Assembly (NCBI RefSeq): GCF_003075095.1
Contig: NZ_QCZF01000001.1
Span: forward strand, 372,001-436,000
Reading direction: 5' to 3'
From: Blastococcus litoris
GTDB taxonomy: Bacteria > Actinomycetota > Actinomycetes > Mycobacteriales > Geodermatophilaceae
Length of the DNA: 64,000 nt
The notes below the pieces were generated by a model. That model made no database searches, had not been told where the DNA came from, and was given only the letters and a program-made list of their open reading frames with translations. A program made the position numbers and the translations under genes. Below, piece after piece: positions 28,211 to 38,724 of the stretch (within the stretch, counting starts at the first letter, position 1; each line of letters starts with the position of its first letter).

Positions 28211-28241
28211 TTGACGAATTCGCGGAGTGCTGTGCTGTAAT
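28211..28241 (+). promoter_or_regulatory. Candidate housekeeping promoter for lsr2
   Basis: A TTGACG box (28211-28216) and a TGTAAT box (28236-28241) are separated by 19 bp, in a locally less GC-rich stretch after lysS. The lsr2 ATG is 72 bp further on, preceded by GTGAGGAAC as ribosome site. Confidence 0.5.
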
Positions 28242-28313
28242 GGTTCTCGTCGTTCCCACCGGACGACTATTACCGTTCAGCCGCAACTCGGTTGCGAGAA
28301 GTGAGGAACATCG

Positions 28314-28661
28314 ATGGCGCGCAAGGTTCAGGTCATCCTGAGCGACGACCTCGACGAGAACCTGTCGGCCGACGAGACGGTGAGCTTCTCCCTCGACGGC
28401 ACCTCGTACGAGATCGACCTGGCGGAGAAGAATGCCAAGGAGATGCGCGACGTCTTCTCCCGTTACGTCTCGGCCGCCCGCAAGGTGGGCCGCGGGTCCC
28501 GTTCCTCCTCCGGTGCCGGTCGTGGCCGTTCGACCGGCGGCCGCATGGACCGCGAGCAGGCCGGTGCCATCCGGGACTGGGCGCGCAAGAACGGCCACAA
28601 CGTGAGCGACCGCGGCCGCATCCCGGCCAGCGTGGTCGACGCCTACGAGGCCGCGCACTGA
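28314..28661 (+). CDS. lsr2: Lsr2-type nucleoid-associated protein
   Basis: A 115-residue xenogeneic silencer that binds and bridges AT-rich DNA. The N-terminal dimerisation domain ([36 protein letters not shown]; at most about 60 residues) is followed by a Ser/Gly/Arg linker. The C-terminal DNA-binding domain [19 protein letters not shown] contains the RGR minor-groove hook. Length and order match mycobacterial Lsr2. It stands alone with its own promoter and a strong hairpin 54 bp after the stop. Confidence 0.97.
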   Translation: MARKVQVILSDDLDENLSADETVSFSLDGTSYEIDLAEKNAKEMRDVFSRYVSAARKVGRGSRSSSGAGRGRSTGGRMDREQAGAIRDWARKNGHNVSDRGRIPASVVDAYEAAH

Positions 28662-28714
28662 ATCACGGCGACTCGTGAGGTCCCTGTGACCTCCGCGCGT
28701 GTCACCGCGCGAAT

Positions 28715-28746
28715 CGGCCCGGTTCCCCTGCGGGGGGGCCGGGCCG
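28715..28746 (+). terminator. Hairpin terminator after lsr2
   Basis: CGGCCCGG, TT bulge, CCCC pairs with GGGG and CCGGGCCG around a short loop, giving a GC-only stem of about 12 bp, 54 bp after the lsr2 stop. The following TCGTCGTC is only modestly T-rich. This lies in the 371-bp gap 28662-29032, which holds no gene. Confidence 0.6.
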
Positions 28747-28820
28747 TCGTCGTCCCCGGGGCCCGGCCGGCCCCGGTGTAGCGACTCCACCTGCGCGGAC
28801 GCAGGGGCGCTCGGCACGTC

Positions 28821-28834
28821 CGCTGACGGCGTAA
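28821..28834 (+). promoter_or_regulatory. Candidate ClgR-like operator upstream of clpC
   Basis: CGCTGACGGCGTAA fits the CGCYNANRGCGWW core I recall for ClgR, the activator of clp genes in Corynebacterium and Streptomyces; the flanking WNNW part does not match. A possible -10 box TACAGT lies at 28927-28932, with no convincing -35. The clpC ATG is at 29033. Confidence 0.35.
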
Positions 28835-29032
28835 CCGCGCCGGAACACCGGCCCCCCACCATCGGTTGGAACGGGCAGCCACCCACCGCCCCTGTTCGTG
28901 CGCGACGGGACGACGTGGTCCGCGACTACAGTGGAAAGACCGGTGCCCCCAGCGCCGACGGATGTCGGGTGCTCCTTCCCCAGCACAGGAGAAGGACAGT
29001 GCCGGACCAGCCGGTCGAAGGAGAAGCAGCAG

Positions 29033-31573
<2,541 letters not shown>

Positions 31574-31590
31574 CCCTCAGCACGGACGAC

Positions 31591-31626
31591 AGGGGCCGCT
31601 CCCACCACCGGGTGGGGGCGGCCCCT
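31591..31626 (+). terminator. Hairpin terminator after clpC
   Basis: AGGGGCCGC-T-CCCACC pairs with GGTGGG-G-GCGGCCCCT around a 4-nt loop, followed by TTCG. It begins 18 bp after the clpC stop: a strong intrinsic-type hairpin. Confidence 0.75.
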
Positions 31627-31658
31627 TCGCCGTTGCCGGGCGGGTGGACCCTGGAGCC

Positions 31659-31883
31659 ATGGCCCTGGGTGACCACCCGATGCGGACGCCCGTCTACGGC
31701 GGGCTGCTGATCGTCGCGGCGATGCTCGGCGCGACCTGGGCGTGGCAGGCCGCCCTCCCCGTCTGGCTGCGCGACGTGCTGCTCGTCGTGGCCCTGCTGG
31801 CGGCGCTGGCCGGCTGGCTGATGACGTTCCGCGACCTCACGCCCTCGCGTCGGAGCACCCGGCGCCGGCCTCCTCGTCCGTGA
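31659..31883 (+). CDS. Small two-helix membrane protein
   Basis: A 74-residue protein from ATG at 31659; ATG at 31680, with GGTGA seven bases upstream, is an alternative that keeps both helices. Helices are about VYGGLLIVAAMLGATWAW and LLVVALLAALAGWLM. The tail is basic ([12 protein letters not shown]). I do not recognise the family. The stop codon is the first three bases of a long inverted repeat shared with the end of mutY, which supports it being a real convergent gene. Confidence 0.55.
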   Translation: MALGDHPMRTPVYGGLLIVAAMLGATWAWQAALPVWLRDVLLVVALLAALAGWLMTFRDLTPSRRSTRRRPPRP

Positions 31884-31948
31884 TCATCGGATCCGTGCAC
31901 GCCTGGCCGGCGCGTTCCCGTGCGTCCCGGGCACGGATCCGATGATCA
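31881..31948. terminator. 18-bp inverted repeat spanning exactly stop to stop
   Basis: Perfect 18-bp arms (TGATCATCGGATCCGTGC at 31881-31898 and its complement at 31931-31948) enclose a 32-nt loop. The left arm starts with the stop TGA of the small membrane protein; the right arm ends with the stop (TCA) of mutY. It is a likely bidirectional terminator, related in its TGATCATC ends to the element at 45372-45457. Confidence 0.65.
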
Positions 31949-32836
31949 ACTCCGGGGGAGGGTGAACGACCCGTCCTCGGTCTGCTCGACGAGGCCGTCG
32001 GTGAGCAGGGAGTCCAGGCAGCGGGAGCGCTGCACGGGGTCGTCCCAGGCGCGCTCGAGGGCCGCGGCGTCCACCGGCTCGTGCGCCTCCCGCAGGACGT
32101 CGAGCAGCCGCCCACGCACCTGTCGGTCGGTGCCCGCGAACTTCTGCACCCTGCGCGCCGGGCCGTCGTGCGCGGGCGCCCCGGCCAGCCGCCAGGCGCA
32201 ACGGTCGCGGACCGGGCAGTTCCCGCACCGCGGCGTCCGTGCGACGCAGACGAGCGCGCCGAGCTCCATCGCGGCCACCGAGAACCGGGTCGCCCGGGTC
32301 GGGTCCGGGGGCGTCAGCGACGCGATGTCGGTGAGGTCGGAGGCGCGGGCGGTGGCGGCCTCGGCGCGACCGTGCAGCAGCCGCGCCACCACCCGGCGGA
32401 CGTTGGTGTCCACGACCGGTTGCGGTTGCCCGTAGCCGAAGCAGGCGACCGCCCGTGCCGTGTAGGTGCCGACGCCCGGCAGCGCCTCCAGCGCGGCGAC
32501 GTCCGCCGGGACGACGCCGCCGTGCCGCTCGACCACGGCGACAGCGGCCTCCCGGAGCCGCAGTGCCCGCCTCGGGTAGCCGAGCTTGCCCCACGCGCGG
32601 ATGACGTCGGCAGGTGCCACGGCGGCCAGGTCGGCCGGTGTCGGCCAGCGCGCCATCCAGTCCCGCCAGACCGGCTCCACGCGGGCCACCGGCGTCTGCT
32701 GGAGCATGACCTCGCTGACCAGGACCGCCCACGCGTCGACGCCGGGACGGCGCCACGGGAGGTCGCGGGCGGCGGTGGCGTACCAGTCGACGATCGCCTC
32801 ACCCGCCGCGCGCGGGGACTCCGGGACAGCGGTCAC
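31946..32836 (-). CDS. mutY: A/G-specific adenine glycosylase
   Basis: A 296-residue base-excision repair enzyme that removes adenine opposite 8-oxoguanine. It has the helix-hairpin-helix block LPGVGTYTARAVACFG with the catalytic aspartate in VVDTNVRRV, and EVMLQQTPVARV with the catalytic glutamate. The iron-sulfur ligands follow the pattern C-x6-C-x2-C-x5-C in LVCVARTPRCGNCPVRDRC. The C-terminal part is short, so it lacks a full NUDIX-like 8-oxoG recognition domain, as in other actinobacterial MutY. Start is GTG at 32836. It lies near disA and radA. Confidence 0.94.
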   Translation of the reverse strand: MTAVPESPRAAGEAIVDWYATAARDLPWRRPGVDAWAVLVSEVMLQQTPVARVEPVWRDWMARWPTPADLAAVAPADVIRAWGKLGYPRRALRLREAAVAVVERHGGVVPADVAALEALPGVGTYTARAVACFGYGQPQPVVDTNVRRVVARLLHGRAEAATARASDLTDIASLTPPDPTRATRFSVAAMELGALVCVARTPRCGNCPVRDRCAWRLAGAPAHDGPARRVQKFAGTDRQVRGRLLDVLREAHEPVDAAALERAWDDPVQRSRCLDSLLTDGLVEQTEDGSFTLPRS

Positions 32837-32913
32837 GGGAGACCAGTCTGCCGTCCGCCGGGAGCGGCGTGCCGAGCCGACCCGCTCCCGGGGCGCCCAC
32901 TACCGTTCCTGGC

Positions 32914-33582
32914 GTGTGGCACCCGGTCGGCGAGCTGCCCGCGCGCGTCTACTGGCGTCGCCGGGCCGTCGTGCTGATCGTGCTGCTGGCGGTCCTGGGC
33001 GGCGGGGGATGGCTGGGCTTCACCCTGCTCGCGAACCGGGACGGCGGGGATGCCACGGCCTCGGACGCGACCGTGCCCGAGCCGGCCCTCGAGCGTGTCG
33101 TCCCATCGCTGAGCGCCGTCGCGACACCCGATCCGCCACCCGTGGCCGAGACGGCGGCGGAGACGGCCGCCCCGGCCCCGGCGCCTCCCGCGGGTGGCCC
33201 GTGCACCGACGACCTGCTCGCCCTGGAGGTGCGGGCCCCCGCCACCGTCGCCGTGGGCAGCAAACCGACCTTCGAGCTCGCGGTCGCCAACGTCTCGGCG
33301 GTCCCCTGCGTGCGGGCGCTCGACAAGGGGCTGCAGGAGATCCTCCTGCTGGACCCGGCCGGCAACCGGGTGTGGGGCAGCAACGACTGCTTCCCGGAGG
33401 CCAGCAGCGACCTGCGCACCCTCGCACCCGGCGAGGTGGTCTCGATGCCCCTGGTCTGGGGTGGCCTCACCAGCGAGCCCACCTGCACCGCGCCGCGGAC
33501 CACCCCCGCGCCCGGCACCTACCTGCTGCGCGGCCGGCTGGACACGAAGGTGTCGGCCGACGCGACGATCACCCTGGGCTGA
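32914..33582 (+). CDS. Membrane-anchored secreted protein of unknown function
   Basis: A 222-residue protein in the position of mycobacterial Rv3587c. It begins VWHPVGELPARVYWRRRAVVLIV, a short cytoplasmic segment with YWRRR before one membrane helix (about 18-39). A Pro/Ala/Thr-rich linker leads to an extracellular beta domain (about 105-222) with cysteines in GPCTDDL, VPCVRAL, DCFPE and PTCTAP, enough for two disulfides. APATVAVGSKPTFELAVANVSAVPC resembles an Ig-like fold. The function is unknown. GTG at 32914 starts the conserved segment. Confidence 0.75.
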   Translation: MWHPVGELPARVYWRRRAVVLIVLLAVLGGGGWLGFTLLANRDGGDATASDATVPEPALERVVPSLSAVATPDPPPVAETAAETAAPAPAPPAGGPCTDDLLALEVRAPATVAVGSKPTFELAVANVSAVPCVRALDKGLQEILLLDPAGNRVWGSNDCFPEASSDLRTLAPGEVVSMPLVWGGLTSEPTCTAPRTTPAPGTYLLRGRLDTKVSADATITLG

Positions 33583-33601
33583 GCCGGCGCGGCCTGGCCG
33601 G

Positions 33602-34687
33602 TCAGCTGTAGCGGTCGAGGATCGAGGTCTCGGCGAGCCGGGACAGGCCTTCGCGGATGCCGCGGGCGCGGGCCTCGCCGACGCCCTCGACGGCCAGCAG
33701 GTCCTCGATGGTGGCCGCGAGCAGCTTCTGCAGGCCGCCGAAGTGGTCGACCAGCCGGTCGATGATCCCCGAGGGCAGCCGGGGCACCCGGTTGAGCAGC
33801 CGGTAACCCCGCGGGCTGACGGGGGAGTCGAGGGCATCCGGCGACGTGGGCAGCCCGTAGCAGCGGGCGACGGCCGACAGGTCGAGCAGCTCGGTGGCGG
33901 TGAGTGCCCGCAGGTCGGTGAGCACCTGGTCGATCGTCCGCTGACGGCGCCCGCCACCGGGCAGGTAGTCGCGGACCAGCAGCCCGCGGTCCTCCTCGAC
34001 GCCGGCCAGCATCTCGTCCAGCTGCAGGGCCAGCAGGCGGCCGTCGGTACCGAGCTCGACGACGAAGCCCTCGATCTCGTCGGCGATCCGCCGCACCATC
34101 TCCAGGCGCTGGCTGACGCTCATGGCGTCGCGCACCGTCACGAGGTCCTCGATCTCCAGCGCGGACAGCGTGCTGGCCACCTCGTCGAGGCGGAGCTTGT
34201 AGCGCTCCAGCGCGGCCAGCGCCTGGTTGGCGCGCGCCAGGATCGTCGTCGGGTGCTCGAGCGTGTACCGCCGGCCGGCGACGTAGACGCTGATGATGTG
34301 CATCGACTGGCTGACCGAGATCACCGGGAAGCCGGTCTGCAGGGCCACCCGCTCGGCCGTCCGGTGCCGGGTGCCCGACTCCTCGGTGGGGATGGTCGGG
34401 TCGGGCATCAGGTGCACGCCGGCCCGTACGATCCGGGTGCCGTCGTAGGAGACGATCACCGCACCGTCCATCTTGGCCAGCTCGCGCAGCCGCGTTGCCG
34501 ACAGCGCGACGTCGAGGGCGAAGCCACCGGTGCACAGCGACTCGACCACGCGGTCGTAGCCGAGCACGATGAGGGCGCCGGTGCGACCGGCCAGGATGCG
34601 CTCCAGACCGTCGCGGAGCGCCGTCCCCGGGGCGATTCGGCCGAGGAGCTCGCGCAACGCGACCTCGGGGTCCACCTCGGTGGGCAC
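33602..34687 (-). CDS. disA: Diadenylate cyclase DisA
   Basis: A 361-residue enzyme that makes c-di-AMP from two ATP and scans DNA for branched lesions. The DAC domain has the catalytic D74-G-A76 and R107-H-R109. A linker helical domain follows, and the C-terminal HhH segment ([25 protein letters not shown]) binds branched DNA. Start is at 34687. It is followed upstream by radA in the same orientation. RadA modulates DisA in Bacillus and mycobacteria, and the same pairing is kept here. Confidence 0.96.
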   Translation of the reverse strand: MPTEVDPEVALRELLGRIAPGTALRDGLERILAGRTGALIVLGYDRVVESLCTGGFALDVALSATRLRELAKMDGAVIVSYDGTRIVRAGVHLMPDPTIPTEESGTRHRTAERVALQTGFPVISVSQSMHIISVYVAGRRYTLEHPTTILARANQALAALERYKLRLDEVASTLSALEIEDLVTVRDAMSVSQRLEMVRRIADEIEGFVVELGTDGRLLALQLDEMLAGVEEDRGLLVRDYLPGGGRRQRTIDQVLTDLRALTATELLDLSAVARCYGLPTSPDALDSPVSPRGYRLLNRVPRLPSGIIDRLVDHFGGLQKLLAATIEDLLAVEGVGEARARGIREGLSRLAETSILDRYS

Positions 34688-34808
34688 GAGCGCTCCTGAC
34701 GGTCGAAATGTCGCTGGCGGCTGAGTCTACGTGTCCGCGCCGCGCAGAGTCCCCGCTCGGGTCCCGCCCGGCGCCGGAAACGCCACGCTGATACGAGACT
34801 CTAGAGAG

Positions 34809-36173
34809 CTAGAACAGTCGGTGGAAGGCGGCGCCCAGATCCGGGACCTCGATCAGACGCATCCCCGGAGGGGCGGCGCCGGCGTCCGGCGGCACCAGCG
34901 CCGTCCGGTAGCCCTGGCGGGCCGCCTCCGCGAGGCGGCGTCCGGCTCCGCCCACGCGGCGGATCTCACCGGACAGGCCCACCTCGCCGAGCGCCACCAC
35001 CCCCTCGGGGAGGGCGCGGTCCTTGGCGGCCGAGGCGATCGCCAGGGCCAGGGCCAGGTCGGCCGCCGGCTCACCGATGCGCACACCACCCACGGAGGCG
35101 GCGAAGACGTCGGCGTCGGCGAGCTTCACCCCGCCGCGGCGCTCGACGACGGCGTTCACCATCGCGACCCGCTGCGAATCCAGGCCGCTCACCGCCCGGC
35201 GTGGTGAGCCACCACCGCCCGAGCCGGCCACCAGCGCCTGCACCTCCGCCAGCAGGGGGCGGCTGCCTTCCATGGTCACCGTCACGCAGCTGCCGGGCAC
35301 GGGTGCGGTGCGGCGGGAGACGAACAGCGCCGAGGGGTCGGGCACGCCGACCACCCCGGCGTCGCCGATCTCGAAGCAGCCGATCTCGTCGGCCGGACCG
35401 AAGCGGTTCTTGACCGCGCGGATGAGGCGCAGCGTGGAGTGCCGCTCCCCGTCGAAGGAGATGACGACGTCGACCAGGTGCTCGAGGGTGCGGGGGCCGG
35501 CGATGGCGCCGTCCTTGGTCACGTGGCCGACGAGGATCGTGGTCATCCCGCGCGACTTGGAGACGGCGGTGAGCGCAGCGGCCACGGCGCGGACCTGGGT
35601 CGACCCGCCGTCGGTGCCCTCGCCCGGGGACCGGACCGTCTGGACGCTGTCGAGGATCAGCAGCGTCGGGGCGACCTGCTCGATGTGCGCCAGGACCGCC
35701 GAGAGCTCGGTCTCGGCGGCCAGGTAGAGCCGCTCGTGCAGCGCGCCGATCCGCTCGGCGCGCAGCCGCACCTGGCCGGCCGACTCCTCGCCGGAGACGA
35801 CGAGGGCGGGGCCGTTGCTCGCGGCCACGCGGTGCGCCACCTCGAGCAGCAGCGTGGACTTGCCGACGCCGGGCTCGCCGGCGACGAGCAGGACGCCACC
35901 CGGCACGAGCCCGCCCCCCAGCACGCGGTCGAACTCGGCGATGCCCGTGGGGACGGCCCGCGCGCCGGCGAGCTCCACCTGCGCGATCGGGCGGGCGGGC
36001 GCGGTGACCGGCCCCGCGGCGACGGCACGGAGGGCGGCCGCGGGCGCACCGAACTCCTCGATGGTGCCCCAGGCCTGGCACTCCGGGCAGCGGCCGACCC
36101 ACTTGGCCGAGGCGTAGCCGCACTCGGTGCAGCGGTGGGCGGGACGGGCGGACTTCACTCCAGCGGGCGGCAC
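34809..36173 (-). CDS. radA: DNA repair protein RadA
   Basis: A 454-residue RecA-like helicase and branch-migration factor. The zinc finger is C15-x2-C18-x10-C29-x2-C32. Walker A is GEPGVGKST, the RadA-specific motif VKNRFGP is present, and the C-terminal Lon-protease-like domain includes GVRIGEPAADLALALAIASA. GTG at 36173 is used; GTG at 36158 (VKSARPAHRCTECG) is equally possible and would remove five residues. It lies 121 bp upstream of disA, probably with its own promoter. Confidence 0.95.
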   Translation of the reverse strand: MPPAGVKSARPAHRCTECGYASAKWVGRCPECQAWGTIEEFGAPAAALRAVAAGPVTAPARPIAQVELAGARAVPTGIAEFDRVLGGGLVPGGVLLVAGEPGVGKSTLLLEVAHRVAASNGPALVVSGEESAGQVRLRAERIGALHERLYLAAETELSAVLAHIEQVAPTLLILDSVQTVRSPGEGTDGGSTQVRAVAAALTAVSKSRGMTTILVGHVTKDGAIAGPRTLEHLVDVVISFDGERHSTLRLIRAVKNRFGPADEIGCFEIGDAGVVGVPDPSALFVSRRTAPVPGSCVTVTMEGSRPLLAEVQALVAGSGGGGSPRRAVSGLDSQRVAMVNAVVERRGGVKLADADVFAASVGGVRIGEPAADLALALAIASAAKDRALPEGVVALGEVGLSGEIRRVGGAGRRLAEAARQGYRTALVPPDAGAAPPGMRLIEVPDLGAAFHRLF

Positions 36174-36231
36174 GCCGCGACGCTAACCCCGGGGTCCGAC
36201 AGTTCCGGGGAGGACGGGAGGAGCGGCGGGG

Positions 36232-36942
36232 TTACTCGCCGCCGGACTCCTCGTCGGCGCCGGAGTCGCCGGCCGACTCACCGGCGGACTCGCGCTCGCG
36301 GGCGGTGTCCTCGGTGCCCTCGCTGCCGCCTTCCTCCTCCTGGTGGAAGTCGAAGGCCTCGCCGCGCTCCTCGACGTCCTCCGGGTTGGCCACGGTGACC
36401 AGCACGGTGACGTCACCGGCGTCCTCGAAGGAGAGCGTCACCTCGAGGTACTGCCCGACGTTCAGCCCCTCGTCGAGGTCGGTGAGGGTGATCGACGCCT
36501 CGTCGCCGTCGACGAAGACGGTCGTGTCGGACGGGATCTCGATCTCGTCGGAGGCGGTGCTGGAGCCCGAGCCGCCGGTCGTCGTCCCGCCGGTGCCGGT
36601 GCTGCTCCCGCTGTCGGCGCCGGTTGCCGGCGAGCCGGAGCTCTCGATCTCGGCGCCACCGAAGCCCTCGCCGTCGACCCCGACGAGCGTGTCGGCCTCC
36701 TGGCCGCTGTTGACGATCGCGAGCGTCATCTCCGCGTCGTCGCCGGCCTCGTAGCCGCCACCACCCCGGGGGCTCTCGAGCTCGACGGCGCGGACGGTGA
36801 TGTCACCGACCTGCGCCATCGCGCCGACCTTGTCGCGCTCCTGCGTGTTGGTCTGCGTGACCTGTCCTGCGCTGCACGCGGACAGCGCCAAGGGGGACAG
36901 GAGCAGCACGCCCGCAGTGGCGGCGCCCAGCGCGCGGTTCAC
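36232..36942 (-). CDS. LpqE-like secreted lipoprotein
   Basis: A 236-residue lipoprotein in the place held by LpqE next to radA in mycobacteria. GTG at 36942 has GGAGG nine bases upstream and is preferred over 36960 and 36975. The lipobox is LSACSAG. The mature part has a beta domain (ITVRAVELESPRGGGGYEAGDDAEMTL, then VNSGQEADTLVGV) resembling the PCu(A)C-like copper-chaperone fold, but no Met/His copper site is obvious. A Ser/Gly/Thr-rich insert sits in the middle and the C-terminal 40 residues are very acidic. Copper binding is not supported. Confidence 0.75.
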   Translation of the reverse strand: MNRALGAATAGVLLLSPLALSACSAGQVTQTNTQERDKVGAMAQVGDITVRAVELESPRGGGGYEAGDDAEMTLAIVNSGQEADTLVGVDGEGFGGAEIESSGSPATGADSGSSTGTGGTTTGGSGSSTASDEIEIPSDTTVFVDGDEASITLTDLDEGLNVGQYLEVTLSFEDAGDVTVLVTVANPEDVEERGEAFDFHQEEEGGSEGTEDTARERESAGESAGDSGADEESGGE

Positions 36943-37142
36943 AGCCGTCGACCTCCACACAGCTTCCTCCGCCACCGGGATCGGTGACGCGGGTCGACCG
37001 GAGCCTAACGGGCACCCCGGGTGCTCCGCCCGGAGGGAAGGCCGGACGCCGTCGCGTCGCCGTCCGGGCGGCCCGATGGGTGCGGCGGACGGGCCCGGCT
37101 GCCGATCAGGAAGGGGACGACCGGACGACGCGAAGGGGAGCG

Positions 37143-37733
37143 ATGAGCACCGGGCTGCCGTTCGACGACGTGCTCGCCGCCGCCCAGGCCGGAGCCGCGT
37201 GGGCCTTCGAGAGGCTCTACCGCGATCTGGCGCCCGCGGTCACCGGGTACCTGCGGCTGCACGGCGCGGCCGAGCCGGACGACCTGGCCAGCGAGACCTT
37301 CATCGGCGTGTTCACCGGCCTGGCCGGCTTCCGCGGGGACGAGGCGGCGCTGCGCGCGTGGGTGTTCACCATCGCCCACCGCAGGCTGGTGGACGACTGG
37401 CGCCGCCGTGGACGGCGTCCCCTGACGGTCGACGACCCGGGGGACCTGTCGGTGCTCGCCGGCGGTGACGTCGAGGACGACGCGCTCGACCGGATCGGGG
37501 CGGACGCCGTGGAGCGGCGGTGCGCCGCACTGCCCGGCGACCAGCGGACGGTCCTCCTGCTGCGCATCCTCGCCGACCTCACCGTCGAGCAGGTGGGTCA
37601 GGTCATGGGCCGCTCGGTGGGCTCGGTCAAGGCCCTCCAGCGGCGCGGGCTGCGCACGCTGCGGGCAGAGCTGGAGAACTCCTCCGAACGGGTGGGCGTG
37701 ACCGCGCACCCTTTTCCGGTCCCCGGGCGATGA
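37143..37733 (+). CDS. RNA polymerase sigma factor, ECF type
   Basis: A 196-residue sigma-70 family factor. Region 2 is AFERLYRDLAPAVTGYLRLHGAAEPDDLASETFIGVF, with the typical W-V-F-TIAHRRLVDDWRR. Region 4 is LPGDQRTVLLLRILADLTVEQVGQVMGRSVGSVKALQRRGLRTLR. ATG at 37143 follows AAGGGGAG. The C terminus extends about 20 residues past the helix-turn-helix. The next gene, 10 bp later, encodes a membrane protein that may be its partner anti-sigma factor. Confidence 0.92.
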   Translation: MSTGLPFDDVLAAAQAGAAWAFERLYRDLAPAVTGYLRLHGAAEPDDLASETFIGVFTGLAGFRGDEAALRAWVFTIAHRRLVDDWRRRGRRPLTVDDPGDLSVLAGGDVEDDALDRIGADAVERRCAALPGDQRTVLLLRILADLTVEQVGQVMGRSVGSVKALQRRGLRTLRAELENSSERVGVTAHPFPVPGR

Positions 37734-37743
37734 CGGAGGCGAG

Positions 37744-38694
37744 ATGACCACAGCAGCAGACGATCCCGCCGTCGAGGACGCCTTCGAGGCCTATCTCGCC
37801 GGCCGGCCCGTGCCCGACGAGGGAGCCGCCCTGGCGACCTTCGCCGGGGCGGTGCGCGCGACGGCGACCCGGCCGGGTCGCCCGAACGCGGCCCTCGCCG
37901 AACTGCTCGCCACCGGTCTTCTCGCCGACCAGCCGAGCCCGTCCGCCCGGACGGCCCGCACCCGGAGACGGAGACGTTCCGCCATGTTCTTCCCTGCCCT
38001 GTTCGCCAAACTGCTCTCCGCCGGTGCGGTCGCCCAGGCCGCCGCCGGGACCGGTGTCGTCCTGGTGGTCGCCACCGCCGGTGCGACCGGTGTCCTCGGT
38101 GACGACGTGCAGGACACCGTCGCCTCCGTCGTCGAGACCATCACGCCGCTCGACATCGAGGGCGGAGACGACACCGGGGACGTCGCGGTGGACGACGACG
38201 ACAGCACCACCGACGCCGCCGGCATCCCGACGGCGGTCGCGACCACGACGCCCGCGGAGCCGTCCGCCGAGGCGTTCGACGCCGAGGCGTGGGCGGCGGC
38301 GGGCCCGGCCGAGGGGCAGTCCTTCGGGTCCTGGGTCAGCGAGGGCGCCCACAACAAGGCGGCCCTCGAGGCCGCGGCCGCCCTCCGGGGCGACGACAGC
38401 TTCCGCTTCGGGCAGCTGGTCCGGACCTGGGCGCAGCAGAAGCACGTCGACCTCGCGGACGTGGAGGTCGACGGCGTGGAGGTCGAGGAGCTGATCGGGG
38501 CCACTCCGACCGCGACCCCGCAGGAGGCGCAGCCGACCACGGCGCCCGCTCAGCCCACCGCGACGGCCGAGTCGGGCAACCGCGGGAGCGGCAAGGGCAG
38601 CGGGAACGCCGGTGGCAACGGCGGCGGCAACGGTGGCAACGCCGGCAGCGGTGGCGGCAGCGGCGGCTCCGGCAAGGGGAACGGCCGCAACTGA
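37744..38694 (+). CDS. Putative anti-sigma-like single-pass membrane protein
   Basis: A 316-residue protein, 10 bp after the sigma factor gene. The cytoplasmic N terminus (residues 1-78, DDPAVEDAFEAYLAGRPVPDEGAALATFAGAVRA) is helical and acidic, followed by TRRRRRS and a membrane helix (about 93-112). The outer part is Asp/Thr-rich, contains a helical segment (SFGSWVSEGAHNKAALEAAAALR) and ends in a Gly/Asn/Ser-rich tail. The zinc HxxxCxxC motif of classic anti-sigma factors is absent. The anti-sigma role is inferred from position and topology only. Confidence 0.65.
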   Translation: MTTAADDPAVEDAFEAYLAGRPVPDEGAALATFAGAVRATATRPGRPNAALAELLATGLLADQPSPSARTARTRRRRRSAMFFPALFAKLLSAGAVAQAAAGTGVVLVVATAGATGVLGDDVQDTVASVVETITPLDIEGGDDTGDVAVDDDDSTTDAAGIPTAVATTTPAEPSAEAFDAEAWAAAGPAEGQSFGSWVSEGAHNKAALEAAAALRGDDSFRFGQLVRTWAQQKHVDLADVEVDGVEVEELIGATPTATPQEAQPTTAPAQPTATAESGNRGSGKGSGNAGGNGGGNGGNAGSGGGSGGSGKGNGRN

Positions 38695-38724
38695 GTCGCG
38701 CCTCCGCACCGCCCACCCCACGAT

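Noticed and set aside
31881-31948. Recombinase attachment site suggested by the long inverted repeat
   Set aside because: No integrase or transposase is nearby, no target duplication is seen, and the position exactly between convergent stops fits a terminator better.
36984-37142. Longer N terminus for the sigma factor
   Set aside because: The extra residues are Arg/Gly-rich without similarity to sigma factors, and the ATG at 37143 has a good ribosome site.
38580-38690. Short GGC/GGCAAC repeats that look like a minisatellite
   Set aside because: They encode the Gly/Asn/Ser-rich tail of the putative anti-sigma protein. There are no spacers, so this is not a CRISPR array or a mobile repeat.
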